A stretch of DNA of 64,000 nt from Zerene cesonia (taxonomy: Eukaryota > Arthropoda > Insecta > Lepidoptera > Pieridae): NCBI RefSeq assembly GCF_012273895.1, contig NC_052105.1, forward strand, positions 5,990,716 to 6,054,715, given 5' to 3'. Numbering within the stretch: the stretch's first letter is position 1; each line of letters starts with the position of its first letter. Below are positions 49,801-59,504 of the stretch, one piece after another. The translations under genes were made by a program, and so were the position numbers. The notes under the pieces are model-generated. The model worked only from the letters and a program-made list of their open reading frames with translations, did no database searches and had not been told where the DNA came from.

Positions 49801-52800
49801 GATAGTTTGGTCTGTAAAATTTTTCGATAATTTGAGTAATTGTTGTGGAATTTGGGTCGTAAAAAAAGACTTTTTGCGTGCTTAATAAAAACAACTTAAA
49901 TACGTTATATAAAGTAGAAATATTTTTCTTACCCATCAGTTGTGCATTTGTAGGTGACAGTCCCATTGCTATTTTCTTCCACATCAAGCACCAAGCCAGG
50001 TTCGTAATTCTGCTCCTCATCAACTAAGGCGTACACAGATTGACCTTGTAAAGGTAACTTTTTCATATCGCCAAATATTATGAAGTCATCCAAGAGCACT
50101 TTGCTCTGACCATCGTCGAATTTGATGAGATATTTGTTTGGCTCCGTAATTTCTAGCACCTTCCCTGAATAGTAGCGTTTATCAACCCATTTGGCCAACA
50201 CGACAGTGTCCGGAGCAAAGCCTGGGTATTCTGGTTTAATGACCACCTTTTCGACAGGCGTTGCTGGGCGGGGTGAAGTAGGTCGCCGTTTTTGTTTTAA
50301 TTTGGATACTGATTTTGGCGTTCCAATTAAAGCTGAAAGGGGTTTCTCGTCTTTGATATCTTTTGGGGACATTTTGCCACTGTCTCCATTTGTAGTAGTC
50401 GGCTCGGGTGAGTTTACTTGTGCGTATTCCGCTTCTTCGTGCTGTGTCGGCAAAAGTGCACGTTTCGTCTTTCCTGCAATTGGCCGTCTTCCGCGCACCC
50501 TTGTTTTCTTTAAGGAACTCTTTGGTGTTGCTTTATCGCATTTACCAACTTCTTCAGGACTAGCACTGCCGTTACTGAGTAAGTCGGATGTTTGTATTCC
50601 AACTGACACTTTTTCATCATTCATCGATCGATTACTATCTTCAATGGAAGCCTCTCTGATGTGCGAAAATATCTCTTGGAGTTTCTTCATCAGTCCATCA
50701 TAACCCTTGACCGATGTTGATGGGTTGGATACTGATTTTCGAGGTGGTTGAGGTACGACAAACGCTCCATCACTCGTGCGGTTACTGGATGTAGAAGTAG
50801 AACTGACTGTTGATGCAAATGATGTTCTATTTTGAAGATTCAACATTCCTCCGCTTGTAACACTCGACGGTGAAGTACTAACAGACACATCAGCTAAATA
50901 GGGATCGATAGTGAAACGTTTGGATATTCGCTGATATTCCTTGCACATGTCCATTCCTACGTCATTATCTGTTCGTACGACATACAGTGAGAGAAACTCA
51001 CAATCGTCGTTGTGTGCGACGTGGATATCGAAAACTGGGATTTGTGGTGTATTGATTGGAATCGAGTGCCCATTTTGTAAAGGTGATATAGTCGATGGGG
51101 TTGTAGTGTTGCTAGCTCGGAATGATTCGTTCTTCCCTCGCTTTCCTTTATTGCCATTCAACTTTGCGATATCAGGTGTGATGTTATCTGATGTACCATT
51201 TTTAACACTGGCCAGTTCAGTTGGCGTAGATGAATTGCCGTTAGATAATTTTGATATCAATTTCGATGTAACAGTTGGCACATGTTCAGGACTATCTAAG
51301 CCCACAGAATTTATGCTGTCAGTGCTTTCTTGGTCAGTAGTTTTACCTTTATTTAGCTCTTTTCCTATGGAATTTATACTGTTTGCATCTGAGAAAACAT
51401 AGCCGTCACTTATCGCTTTTTTAATCTCACTAGGACCAATAACTTCATCTCTATCCTTAACCACGTTGGGTTCACTATTATAGTTGGTAGTTTTCAGTTT
51501 TGAACTTTCCTCTTCATCTTCAGGTGTTGGTGAAAGTGCTAGGCAAATGTTCTGGGAGTCATTAAGAGGTTCCGATATACTCTCTTCGGCTATAGTTTCT
51601 GGAATTTTCGCTGGGAGTATTTCCCTTACAAATTCAACACTTGGGCGGCTCGGGCTGTCAGTACTTTTGGTTTGTTTCTCTTCATCCTTCTTGATAAAGT
51701 CAAGCTGGCCTTTTCTTGGTGTTTTACGGTTTTTGCTTATGTCAACACTGACAGAACGCGATTTCGGTGTTTTTGGTGTTTTCGGGGTAGCTACATCAGC
51801 ACTGTTACTACGTTTTGTTATTTTTCTGGGGCTAGATCGAACTGGAGTGCGAACACGAGATGTTGATGGTAATTCATCTTCTAATTTTCTTTTAGCTACA
51901 CTGGTTATACTGGAGACTTCATCATCCAATGATTGAGAATCAGCCCAAGTGGCTGGCCCCATAGCAGCTTCATTATCGGTTAAGTCAATTTTTTGGATCT
52001 TTGCATTACTATCAGAACTTTCTTCTGACAGTTTACGCTTGGCAGGAGTTATGGAGTTACCTGTATTAATTTTAATTTATTAATAATTTATAATATATTG
52101 ATGTTACAACGTTATATTATATAATTTATTACCTTTTGATTCTGCTTCTGCAACACTGGTGTTTTTTATCTGAGAATGTTTGCATAAAATTAGGATGTTA
52201 CATCTCATAATAAAAATCACTAAAAACAACTTTTGAAATTTAAAGACACAGATTGACATTGATTAAGCTGATCTATGACTTTATTGATAAATAGCTGTGC
52301 CCCGCGGTTTCACCCGCGTAAGTCTGTATCCCGTGGGTATCTCGGGATAAAAAGTTGCCTATATGTTATTCCAGTTGTCCAGCTATCTATATACCAAACT
52401 TCATTGCAATCGGTTAAGTCGTATTTGCGCGAAAGAGAAACAAACACATACACATTGTTATAAACTTTTGCATTGTAAACACTAATTTCTATTTTCCATA
52501 TTGTATTACTGCTATAGTAATGGTAATTATTATGCACTGCCTATGCTCTTCTATTACCAGTCTTATTGGAATTAAAATGTTTACTGACATGACAGGGTTA
52601 CAAATGAAAGTTAAAATTAAAAAAAAAATATTGTTGGATTTGTTATGAGTAATTTGGTATACCTGAACACAGAAATGTTGTGTAGTATAAAGACATAAAA
52701 CACTAACATAATATGATAATTTGATTTGGTTTAAAACATACTGAGTCATCCTTGAAAAGGTAAATCTCATCCTCTGGCTCGTACACTGGGCTCTCCGGAA

Positions 52801-54487
52801 AGAGATTTTCTGATGTATTTGCTGTTGTTGACACCTGTTGGACTTGGTTGTCTGAAAATTGGATAAATATTGCGCTTATAAACAGCCTCGCTTTTAATTG
52901 TAATCAAAAAATGCTTGCATACAATGCCATTTAAAGCTAGTTAGCATTATTTGGTTCTTCTAAAGGTGTTTAAATTACAATAAGGAACAGCAGACAAATG
53001 TATATACCATACTCTTAAAAATTACAAAGTCTACCTAAATCACTATTCACAAACATAATCAAAGGTGCGGACACAGAAAGTTCATCAATTTTATAAAAGA
53101 TATGACTTATGGGATGCATATTTTATTTATTAAGGAATTTAATTATTTACTAAGGAAATAGGGTGCTGCTGCAAATATTGTATAACTGTGATAGCTATAA
53201 ACATATATGTAACAAGTAATAAAAACTATGTAAAAACCGATCATCCAATTAAATTATATGGTTGGTGCTGTAAGTAGTATGGGTTGGAAAGAGATATACC
53301 TAGATCAACTTTTTAAGAAAATTAATTTACAGTGAAGACTTGGATAACTGGACTGCTATTTTCATCTATTTGAATAACTTATATCAATAGCATATAATAC
53401 TTCCAACAACATGCTGTTAGAAATAATGTCTTCAATTTTATCCTTTTACATATATTATGTTCATTTTTAAGTCGAAGTCTGAATTCCGCAAATTTGTGAA
53501 AAGGATATTATACACACTACATCTATTAATTTACAGAAAATCAATATTTTACAACTGTTTCAGAATGCAGTTAAACAGTTGTAAAATATTGATTTTTCTT
53601 TGATCCATATGAGTAAGGTTTCATAAATTACTATTATTAAATAGCCCTGAAATATACCATAAGTGATCTAATATATATCTGTTTAAAATATGAATAGATC
53701 ATATACCTATACATATATAATGGTGAAATTGTAACTAAATATAGTAAAAAAGTGGCTTTGTTCAGGTAATTAGAAAAATATTCAAATATTCTTATTAGAA
53801 ATTAATAATTATGCATAGAATGCATTATTAATTCATTATAGATACAATCATTCATGATAAGATAATGCACGTCATTAGCATTGCAAGTGAAGTGTTATCA
53901 GATATGCACATAACGAGATTTATTGATTCGGTTGAGTTGAGTGAAGTTAGCTACGAAATAAAAACCAAGCTGTCATTACATGTTATAACCTTAAAACAAA
54001 CAAAATTGCTGTTCTGTTTATGTTTATTCAAATGTTACATAATTTCCTCTCCTCTACGAGTTTCAGGATAACAATTGCATGTATAAATAAAAATCGCTAT
54101 ATATCATTGATTATTTTAAGATACACATTCACATTCTTAAACGCAATTTTGTATTGATGTTTTTGTGCATACATACGACCAATGGAAAATGTCACATTTT
54201 TTAATTGCTGACATAAAGTATAATTTAAACTATACTTACAAGATCGAATTGTCATAGTACATTGAGTTGTAACGTTGTAATGTTTTAAATTAATGCATTT
54301 TTGATGATTATTCTAATAACAAACATCGCAATAGGTACCAAATGCCAATGTAACATGGCAACCTTCTCTATTTGGTCGCATAATAATAGATGCCGAAAGA
54401 AATTAACGGGAATTTCATGCGAGTGTTTTTACCTTTTGCATCATCGGTAGAGGCCATTGCACTGGAACTAACAAGAGATTCGTCCAT
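46561..54487 (-). CDS. TP53BP1: TP53BP1-like DNA damage response mediator (11 coding exons, 1,218 aa)
   Basis: 53BP1-family proteins are nuclear chromatin readers that bind methylated histone H4 through a tandem Tudor domain and steer double-strand-break repair. Coding exons: 54433-54487, 52742-52851, 52133-52169, 49933-52060, 49404-49557, 49205-49295, 48586-48750, 48113-48321, 47708-47862, 47317-47536, 46561-46893; all introns are GT-AG and every phase joins, totalling 3,657 nt. Seen in order: disordered Ser/Pro-rich N-terminus with TPK repeats (159-167), LC8-type GIQTSD (555-560), Arg/Gly-rich patch (about 585-600), tandem Tudor (about 682-801; W692, Y698, F715, D717), a DLDNIIQG segment resembling the ubiquitin-recruitment region (822-829), BRCT1 (about 955-1107; W1076) and BRCT2 (about 1119-1215; W1191). 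The Tudor-UDR-BRCT order is diagnostic. It is shorter than human 53BP1 (about 1,970 aa), mostly in the N-terminus. Exon 10 is far more GC-rich than the rest. The start is the first ATG of exon 1; an in-frame ATG at codon 11 is the alternative. Confidence 0.9.
47106..47374 (-). repeat. 67-bp tandem repeat copying the end of exon 10 and its splice donor
   Basis: Four copies at exact 67-bp spacing; on the plus strand the motif CGTAGGCGCGGCGG starts at 47124, 47191, 47258 and 47325. Read on the gene strand each unit is 51 nt of exon tail plus 16 nt of intron. The copy at 47325 is the native exon end. The most distal copy (47124) differs at its junction (ACTAGGGTGAGTG in place of CCTGGGTGAGTG). 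A short CCCCG/CGCG homology at the edge suggests how duplication began. Confidence 0.9.
47317..47536 (-). CDS. TP53BP1: TP53BP1-like exon 10 (BRCT1 core; ends in a duplicated splice donor)
   Basis: 220 nt, residues 1035-1108. It holds the BRCT tryptophan in HAWVVRSC (W1076) and ends LLPAGFSLHRRAYVTW. The exon is extremely GC-rich, with almost every third base G or C. The most upstream donor, TGG|GTGAGT, is chosen because it alone gives phase 0 into exon 11 and matches the LLPAG...DW pattern of 53BP1 proteins. Three extra copies of the exon tail and donor lie just downstream in intron 10. Confidence 0.85.
47708..47862 (-). CDS. TP53BP1: TP53BP1-like exon 9 (BRCT1 loop and helix)
   Basis: 155 nt, residues 984-1034 plus two bases. 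DRPFNKERLKEQLEAGGG matches the 53BP1-type BRCT1 pattern of a Phe-Asn-Lys turn, a helix and a glycine-rich end. Acceptor TTTCAG, donor ACAG|GTAAAA. Confidence 0.85.
48113..48321 (-). CDS. TP53BP1: TP53BP1-like exon 8 (start of BRCT1)
   Basis: 209 nt, residues 914-983. STLFAGLHFLLTC (955-967) is the first strand of BRCT1; a Lys/Glu-rich loop follows. Acceptor CTTCCAG, donor GAAG|GTAAGC. Confidence 0.85.
48586..48750 (-). CDS. TP53BP1: TP53BP1-like exon 7 (linker)
   Basis: 165 nt, residues 859-914: linker with basic AGRKRLASESSE and a Pro/Glu-rich stretch, ending TPRKIDGVK. Acceptor CTCTAG, donor AAAG|GTAAGT. Confidence 0.85.
49205..49295 (-). CDS. TP53BP1: TP53BP1-like exon 6 (basic region after UDR)
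   Basis: 91 nt, residues 829-858: GPRSARSRDK followed by RKRVVSPKSPK, a basic stretch that could serve as a nuclear localisation signal. Acceptor ATTCAG, donor TCAG|GTATTT. Confidence 0.8.
49404..49557 (-). CDS. TP53BP1: TP53BP1-like exon 5 (end of tandem Tudor, UDR-like segment)
   Basis: 154 nt, residues 777-828. DTIVIVTASELYLTEDQA completes the second Tudor fold and its C-terminal helix. RELDLDNIIQ then resembles the part of 53BP1 that contacts H2A-ubiquitin nucleosomes, continuing into the basic start of exon 6. Acceptor CAACAG, donor ACAG|GTAAAT. Confidence 0.85.
49933..52060 (-). CDS. TP53BP1: TP53BP1-like exon 4 (large exon: disordered region, LC8 motif, first Tudor fold)
   Basis: A 2,128-nt exon, residues 68-777. 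Its open frame has the composition of a disordered regulatory protein: Ser, Thr, Pro, Lys rich, with TPKTPKTPK at 159-167. Residues 411-455 are less disordered (FDIHVAHNDD, FLSLYVVRTD). Residues 520-542 (YDGLMKKLQEIFSHIREA) look like an amphipathic helix just before GIQTSD at 555-560. The exon ends inside the second Tudor fold at CTTDG; donor GATGG|GTAAGA gives phase 2. Confidence 0.92.
52133..52169 (-). CDS. TP53BP1: TP53BP1-like exon 3 (37-nt microexon)
   Basis: Encodes IKNTSVAEAESK plus one base. Acceptor TTCTCAG and donor AAAG|GTAATA; the following intron is only 72 bp (52061-52132). Skipping it would shift the frame, so it is probably constitutive. Confidence 0.65.
52291..52484 (-). mobile_element. 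Lep1-like Helitron in intron 2 of the TP53BP1-like gene
   Basis: ATAGCTGTGCCCCGCGGTTT at the left, then the standard core; the 5' end (right) has decayed. It lies in the same orientation as the host gene. Confidence 0.82.
52742..52851 (-). CDS. TP53BP1: TP53BP1-like exon 2
   Basis: 110 nt between acceptor TTTTCAG and donor TCA|GTATGT, leaving in phase 0. It encodes an acidic stretch with SPVYEPEDEIYLF, a short conserved-looking patch in an otherwise low-complexity N-terminus. Confidence 0.75.
53537..53596. repeat. Perfect 24-bp inverted repeat, 12-nt loop, in intron 1
   Basis: AAAATCAATATTTTACAACT continuing GTTT (53537-53560) pairs exactly with 53573-53596. It lies inside intron 1 of the TP53BP1-like gene, so it would be transcribed. 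Confidence 0.9.
54433..54487 (-). CDS. TP53BP1: TP53BP1-like exon 1 (start codon)
   Basis: Begins MDESLVSSS and encodes 18 codons plus one base, ending at donor AAAG|GTAAAA. Joining to exon 2 restores an Asp codon. The ATG sits in an adenine-rich context (ACAATGG). Confidence 0.75.
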
Positions 54488-55462
54488 TGTCGTTAATTTG
54501 TTACAATGATCTTGGTAAACTGGCGCGTACTAACACTTTAACATCTGTCACTAATTTTAACTGCAAATCTATACATTTCCAATCACTAAAGAGGTATGAA
54601 AAAATTCTAAAATATAATAAAAACGTTTCGAAAGAAAGAAGCTAAATAAAAGACATAAAAATTTAAAGTAAAATGATTTTTGCTAATATTTGCAAAAACG
54701 CAAACGTTCTGCCGCTTGTTGATTTGGCCAGTGCTGCCACTTAACCAAACTCTAACGTCAAGATGAAATTGTCACTTTAATGGGAAGATTGTCAAAATTT
54801 ATCTTTAAAGTGTAAAACTTTATGTTTCATCTAATAATAATAATCTCGTCATTCTGTATTAAAAATCATTTATTACAAACGTACAGCAGAAACCTATGTT
54901 CTAAAATCTATGGAAGTATGGTAACACATGAAAATATTTTCACACCATTGTACCAGTGTCATTAAACGATCATAGATGGCATTATACACAAAAACATAAA
55001 TAACCATTTAATCACTAATGTTTGCAATAAATTATTGTTTTCGATAAAATCTTTTTACAGCATTGAAATAAATAAAAACCACGCATATGAAACCCTCATA
55101 GGAGGCCTGTGTCCCAGCAGTGGGAACATATATGGGCTAATGACGATATGAAACGTGAACACAGAAATATTCAGAAATATGAAAGATCATTATTTCATTC
55201 ACAATAGTTATTTATCATTAAGCATGATGTTTTAAAATGTATATAATAATATTGTGATGTATGTAACTATACCTAATAATATTAAATATTCAAAGTCAAG
55301 TTTTTAATAAGCTTAATTATTTCAAATATGCAACATGCTTTTTTTATAAATAAAATAGTTCAGGTACTTTTTTGTCACCGTGCGTATAATGAAACACATT
55401 TTTATGTTTATTTTCGTTTACCCGCGCAGTAGGCTCTTGAATAATAACACGTAGGTGGGTAA
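54488..55462. promoter_or_regulatory. Shared spacer between divergent TP53BP1-like and F-box genes
   Basis: The start codons face away from each other 975 bp apart. A GGCGCG patch lies about 35 bp upstream of the TP53BP1-like ATG. A SINE tail (about 55083-55150) sits in the middle. No clear TATA box was seen, and bidirectional control is an inference from layout only. Confidence 0.4.
55083..55152 (+). mobile_element. SINE 3' tail fragment
   Basis: TATGAAACCCTCATAGGAGG, GTCCCAGCAGTGGGAACATA, GGGCTAATGACGATATGA only. Confidence 0.65.
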
Positions 55463-55575
55463 ATGGTAGATATAATGTACGAGAAAGTTTTTGTTTTTGG
55501 CACTAAAATATTTCAAGAGAAGAAACGCGATGCTATTTCCTCTTTACCGCTGGAGTTATCTTGGAAAATATTCTT
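55463..55575 (+). CDS. F-box protein, first coding exon (partial)
   Basis: Encodes 37 residues plus two bases, starting MVDIMYEKVF and ending with RDAISSLPLELSWKIF, which fits the start of an F-box (LPxEL..KIF). The preceding Arg-Asp is common in F-box/WD40 proteins of the Cdc4/FBXW type. F-box proteins bind Skp1 and select substrates for SCF ubiquitin ligases. The exon ends at a strong donor, TT|GTAAGT. The upstream ATG (AAATGG context) is preferred over one four codons later; a stop lies directly upstream. A possible continuation in the right phase after an AG at 55716-55717 reads PFDYCCLSAVIK (55718-55754) before a stop, so the next exon is unresolved. Beyond the gap a good acceptor at 56935 opens a 106-nt frame to a stop at 57041, which could be a last exon but is weak. 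Confidence 0.6.
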
Positions 55576-55914
55576 GTAAGTTTTATACCATAAGTATATA
55601 CTTAAATGTAAACTTATAATTTATATATTATGTCGAAATATATTAGTTTTCCTTCATACAAATATGGATAGTTGCCACTATAATTACTCTTTCAAAAGGT
55701 GTAATGCAGACCATTAGGCCTTTTGACTACTGTTGCCTAAGCGCTGTTATAAAATGAATTATTAATTTATATAAAAAATATTACAAAGCAGGTAGGTAAT
55801 GTATATTTTAATAGTCAAAAATCAAATCATCAAAAATTGAGGTGGAATAGCTATCAATATCCATGCCAGATAGAATTCAAATTATGGCCCAGGAGGACCT
55901 ATGGCCATACCTAT

Positions 55915-56914
55915 NNNNNNNNNNNNNNNNNNNNNNNNNNNNNNNNNNNNNNNNNNNNNNNNNNNNNNNNNNNNNNNNNNNNNNNNNNNNNNNNNNNNNN
56001 NNNNNNNNNNNNNNNNNNNNNNNNNNNNNNNNNNNNNNNNNNNNNNNNNNNNNNNNNNNNNNNNNNNNNNNNNNNNNNNNNNNNNNNNNNNNNNNNNNNN
56101 NNNNNNNNNNNNNNNNNNNNNNNNNNNNNNNNNNNNNNNNNNNNNNNNNNNNNNNNNNNNNNNNNNNNNNNNNNNNNNNNNNNNNNNNNNNNNNNNNNNN
56201 NNNNNNNNNNNNNNNNNNNNNNNNNNNNNNNNNNNNNNNNNNNNNNNNNNNNNNNNNNNNNNNNNNNNNNNNNNNNNNNNNNNNNNNNNNNNNNNNNNNN
56301 NNNNNNNNNNNNNNNNNNNNNNNNNNNNNNNNNNNNNNNNNNNNNNNNNNNNNNNNNNNNNNNNNNNNNNNNNNNNNNNNNNNNNNNNNNNNNNNNNNNN
56401 NNNNNNNNNNNNNNNNNNNNNNNNNNNNNNNNNNNNNNNNNNNNNNNNNNNNNNNNNNNNNNNNNNNNNNNNNNNNNNNNNNNNNNNNNNNNNNNNNNNN
56501 NNNNNNNNNNNNNNNNNNNNNNNNNNNNNNNNNNNNNNNNNNNNNNNNNNNNNNNNNNNNNNNNNNNNNNNNNNNNNNNNNNNNNNNNNNNNNNNNNNNN
56601 NNNNNNNNNNNNNNNNNNNNNNNNNNNNNNNNNNNNNNNNNNNNNNNNNNNNNNNNNNNNNNNNNNNNNNNNNNNNNNNNNNNNNNNNNNNNNNNNNNNN
56701 NNNNNNNNNNNNNNNNNNNNNNNNNNNNNNNNNNNNNNNNNNNNNNNNNNNNNNNNNNNNNNNNNNNNNNNNNNNNNNNNNNNNNNNNNNNNNNNNNNNN
56801 NNNNNNNNNNNNNNNNNNNNNNNNNNNNNNNNNNNNNNNNNNNNNNNNNNNNNNNNNNNNNNNNNNNNNNNNNNNNNNNNNNNNNNNNNNNNNNNNNNNN
56901 NNNNNNNNNNNNNN
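55915..56914. other. Assembly gap, 1,000 N
   Basis: Exactly 1,000 N, a conventional placeholder; the true size is unknown. It probably hides exons of the F-box gene. Confidence 0.98.
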
Positions 56915-57375
56915 AATAAAACTTTGTTTTTACAGAGCAACACGTGGTTATTATTTAACCAATATTCCCAAACAAATACATTATATATATAAGTTTCCCA
57001 ACCATTTGACCTATATCTTCAAACTCCTTTATCATAAGTAGGCTTTAAGATTAAGCAAAGAAATTATAAGGCCTTTGTAATATAACCTACAAATCATTGG
57101 CGGGACAGGAAGCAGGAAGTTGGCAAGTGTCAGATGGTCGGAGTGCTCTCACGTCAAAGGGGACGGATGTAACAGTTTTGGGAACATCTTATCTTGCTGC
57201 TCGAGTGTGATCAATACTTGACCTTTGACCGTTTATATCATTTCTGGATTATCAGGACCTTGTTAGTAGTGCTATCTGTACTTGTACAAGTGAAGAGTTT
57301 TTTGTTTGTTTGTTTGTTGATTATGACGGGGACTATGAACCGATATGGACATTTTGAAGAATAGGAAAATTTTAT

Positions 57376-57480
57376 CACGATGCGGAATTCGAACCCGCGT
57401 CTTTTCCCAAACCGTAGCAACGGTCTTAGACCACGTTTTTCGGCCACGCCTTAGTAATCGGGTTCGAGTCCTGCCTCGTG
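57376..57480 (-). mobile_element. tRNA-like SINE head (Leu/Ser type), degenerate
   Basis: On the minus strand: GTGGCCGAAAAACGTGGTCT then GGTTTGGGAAAAGACGCGGG and TTCGAATTCCGC, a T-arm stem of GCGGG/TCCGC. No intact acceptor or anticodon stem, so not a tRNA gene. Related to 28650-28715. Confidence 0.45.
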
Positions 57481-57524
57481 ATCACATTTGTTCTATTCCT
57501 GAAAAATTTCTGATTTATAAAGCA

Positions 57525-57733
57525 CTAGACGCTCGTCCCGACTCCGTCCAGATATCAAGATTCCTGTTTTATCCCAAGGAATCATTTAATCGGGATAAAA
57601 TGTATCCTGTCACCCAAGTCTGCTCATACCCTGTTTAAGTACAAAATTTCATCAAATTCGTTCAATAGTTGCAGCGTAATTGACGGACAAACATCCAAAC
57701 AGCCAAAGTTTCACATTTATAATATTAGTGTGA
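57525..57733 (-). mobile_element. Helitron, GTGAAAGTTTG/GTCCGTC family
   Basis: CTAGACGCTCGTCCCGACTC at the left; CACATTTATAATATTAGTGT then GA at the right. Confidence 0.7.
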
Positions 57734-58110
57734 CTTATTTTTTTCTAACATTGTAATATTAAACATTCTTAACTATTTTTGTTAAATTTCTTACATTCTA
57801 ATATTTGTTACATAAACAACTAAAGTATTAGTTCATAGAAATAAAAACATTTTGATCAACTAGCATCGCTTTCACTGTCGAACGAGCATAAAAAATTTTC
57901 TCATCACAGCCTTAGAAACAGATGGCTTTTAGCATGATTGGAATTTAATAATGGTTATATTCGGGCTTCGCTTTAAAATATTTAATTACACACTTTGACC
58001 GACCTGCATAATTTTATTAAAAACGGTTAATATAAATGAGTTTTTGATACTTATAACGCAATTAAGATAAGGATAATTATTGTAATTTAAATTCATAGTA
58101 ATATTTTAAA

Positions 58111-58270
58111 CTAACATTCCGCTGCCGCTTCGTTCGTGGTATATATATAGCCTTCCTCAATAAATAGGCTATCTAACACTGAAAGAGTTTTCCAAATCGG
58201 ACCAGCAGTTCCTGAGACTAGTGCGTTCAAACAAACAAACCAACTCTTCAACTTTATAATATTAGTATAA
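58111..58270 (-). mobile_element. Helitron, GAAGAG family
   Basis: CTAACATTCCGCTGCCGCTT at the left, AACTCTTCAACTTTATAATA then TTAGTATAA at the right. Confidence 0.75.
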
Positions 58271-58631
58271 ATTTATTTACTAATTATGAGTTAAAAGAAA
58301 TAATGATTGTATTATTCAAATATTAAAGGCATAATTAATGCATAAAAGAACTGAAAAAAGAAAATGGCGGTTGCAGATACTAAAATTAAAAGAAACAATA
58401 CTTTAATAAAAAAAAAATACATACTCACACGTCAAATTCGTAGCTTCATTATCTATTATTTAATGTTACCAGAATTATATTTTAGCTTATTTATAATATT
58501 TAATATAGTCTGTATCTCTTAGTGCATACAATTATGTCATCAGCAATTCGCTTTGATTTCAAAACTGTCGTCTCACTTGAGATAGCTGTGAAAGAAACAT
58601 CGTAATTGAGTATTACACGAATATTATATAA

Positions 58632-58819
58632 CTAGCTGCGCCCCGCGGTTTCACCCGCGTAAGTCCGTATCCCGAAGGAATATCGGGATAAAAAGTAGCC
58701 TATATGTTAGTCCAGCTGACGTACCAAATTTCATTGCAATCGGTTCAGTAGTTTTTGTGTGAAAGAGTAACAAAAACACACACATCCTTACAAACTTTCG
58801 CATTTATAATATTAGCATA
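58632..58819 (-). mobile_element. Lep1-like Helitron abutting a second Helitron
   Basis: CTAGCTGCGCCCCGCGGTTT at the left; the right end stops at ATTAGCATA directly against another element's CTAA terminus. Confidence 0.85.
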
Positions 58820-58990
58820 CTAACTGACCCGGCAAACGCTGTTCGGCCTTACTGATAAGACATTTAGGGATATGAAAAATAGTTGTTGCCCGATTCTCAG
58901 ATATACCCAATATGCACACAAAATTTCATAAGAATCGGTCTAGCCGTTTCGGAGGACTTTGGTAACACGGGAATTGTATGTATAAGAAGA
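58820..58990 (-). mobile_element. Helitron, TTGCCGGGTCAGCTAG family
   Basis: CTAACTGACCCGGCAAACGC at the left; TATAAGAAGA at the right corresponds to the TCTTC start. It abuts the Lep1 copy at 58632-58819. Confidence 0.8.
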
Positions 58991-59129
58991 TAATGTTACC
59001 TGTATTATTACATTATTTAGCCATTTGCTGAAATATGATGTCATAATGCTGTCAGGAATCAGGAATAATTGATTGCAATGTAGTCCAAAGAAAAACAAGA
59101 GGAACCGGGCTAATAATGTAATAGTTCTA

Positions 59130-59274
59130 CTATTCCAGTTGTCCTGCTATCTGTGTATCAAATTTCATTGCAGTCGGTTCAGTAGTTTTTGCGTGAAAGA
59201 GTAACGAACATCCATGCATAAATACATACATCCAATTATACTCTCAAATATTCGCGTTTATAACATTAAGTAGG
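59130..59274 (-). mobile_element. Lep1-like Helitron, 3'-truncated
   Basis: Begins within ATTCCAGTTGTCC and runs to ATTAAGTAGGA; the hairpin end is absent. Confidence 0.8.
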
Positions 59275-59286
59275 ATATGACTTAGA

Positions 59287-59504
59287 TTAGACGTAATTCA
59301 ACAGTTCCGTAAAATGCAACACCTGTAGTACGTACATCAGCAAATAAGGTATCAAAGATTCTATTATGGTTTGTTTTTTGATGGTTGAAAAGAGAAATAG
59401 CTGAGAAATTGGAGAAATATAGCCGCCATTGTATATAACAACTTTCTCATCATGGGAGTATTGTAATGTTATCTGTGATACGGGCAACGTATGAAAGGGT
59501 TTGT
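59287..59504 (-). CDS. Candidate second and last exon of the 59756-59900 gene
   Basis: An AG acceptor (GTATTGTACTAG) at 59505-59506 is followed by a frame that joins the first exon in phase and stays open for 73 codons to a stop, giving a 120-residue protein. It encodes LPVSQITLQYSHDEKVVIYN and a hydrophobic C-terminus. An internal CAG|GTGTTG donor at 59321-59322 could instead lead to further exons. No poly(A) signal was seen nearby. Confidence 0.3.

Noticed and set aside
50191..51936. Long plus-strand frames of 150-170 codons
   Set aside because: Antisense shadows of the large exon 4.
55837..57041. Long frames spanning the N block at 55915-56914
   Set aside because: Made open only by undetermined bases.
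57376..57480. Possible tRNA gene
   Set aside because: The T-arm is good but there is no acceptor stem or coherent anticodon arm, and a related copy exists at 28650; fits a SINE head.
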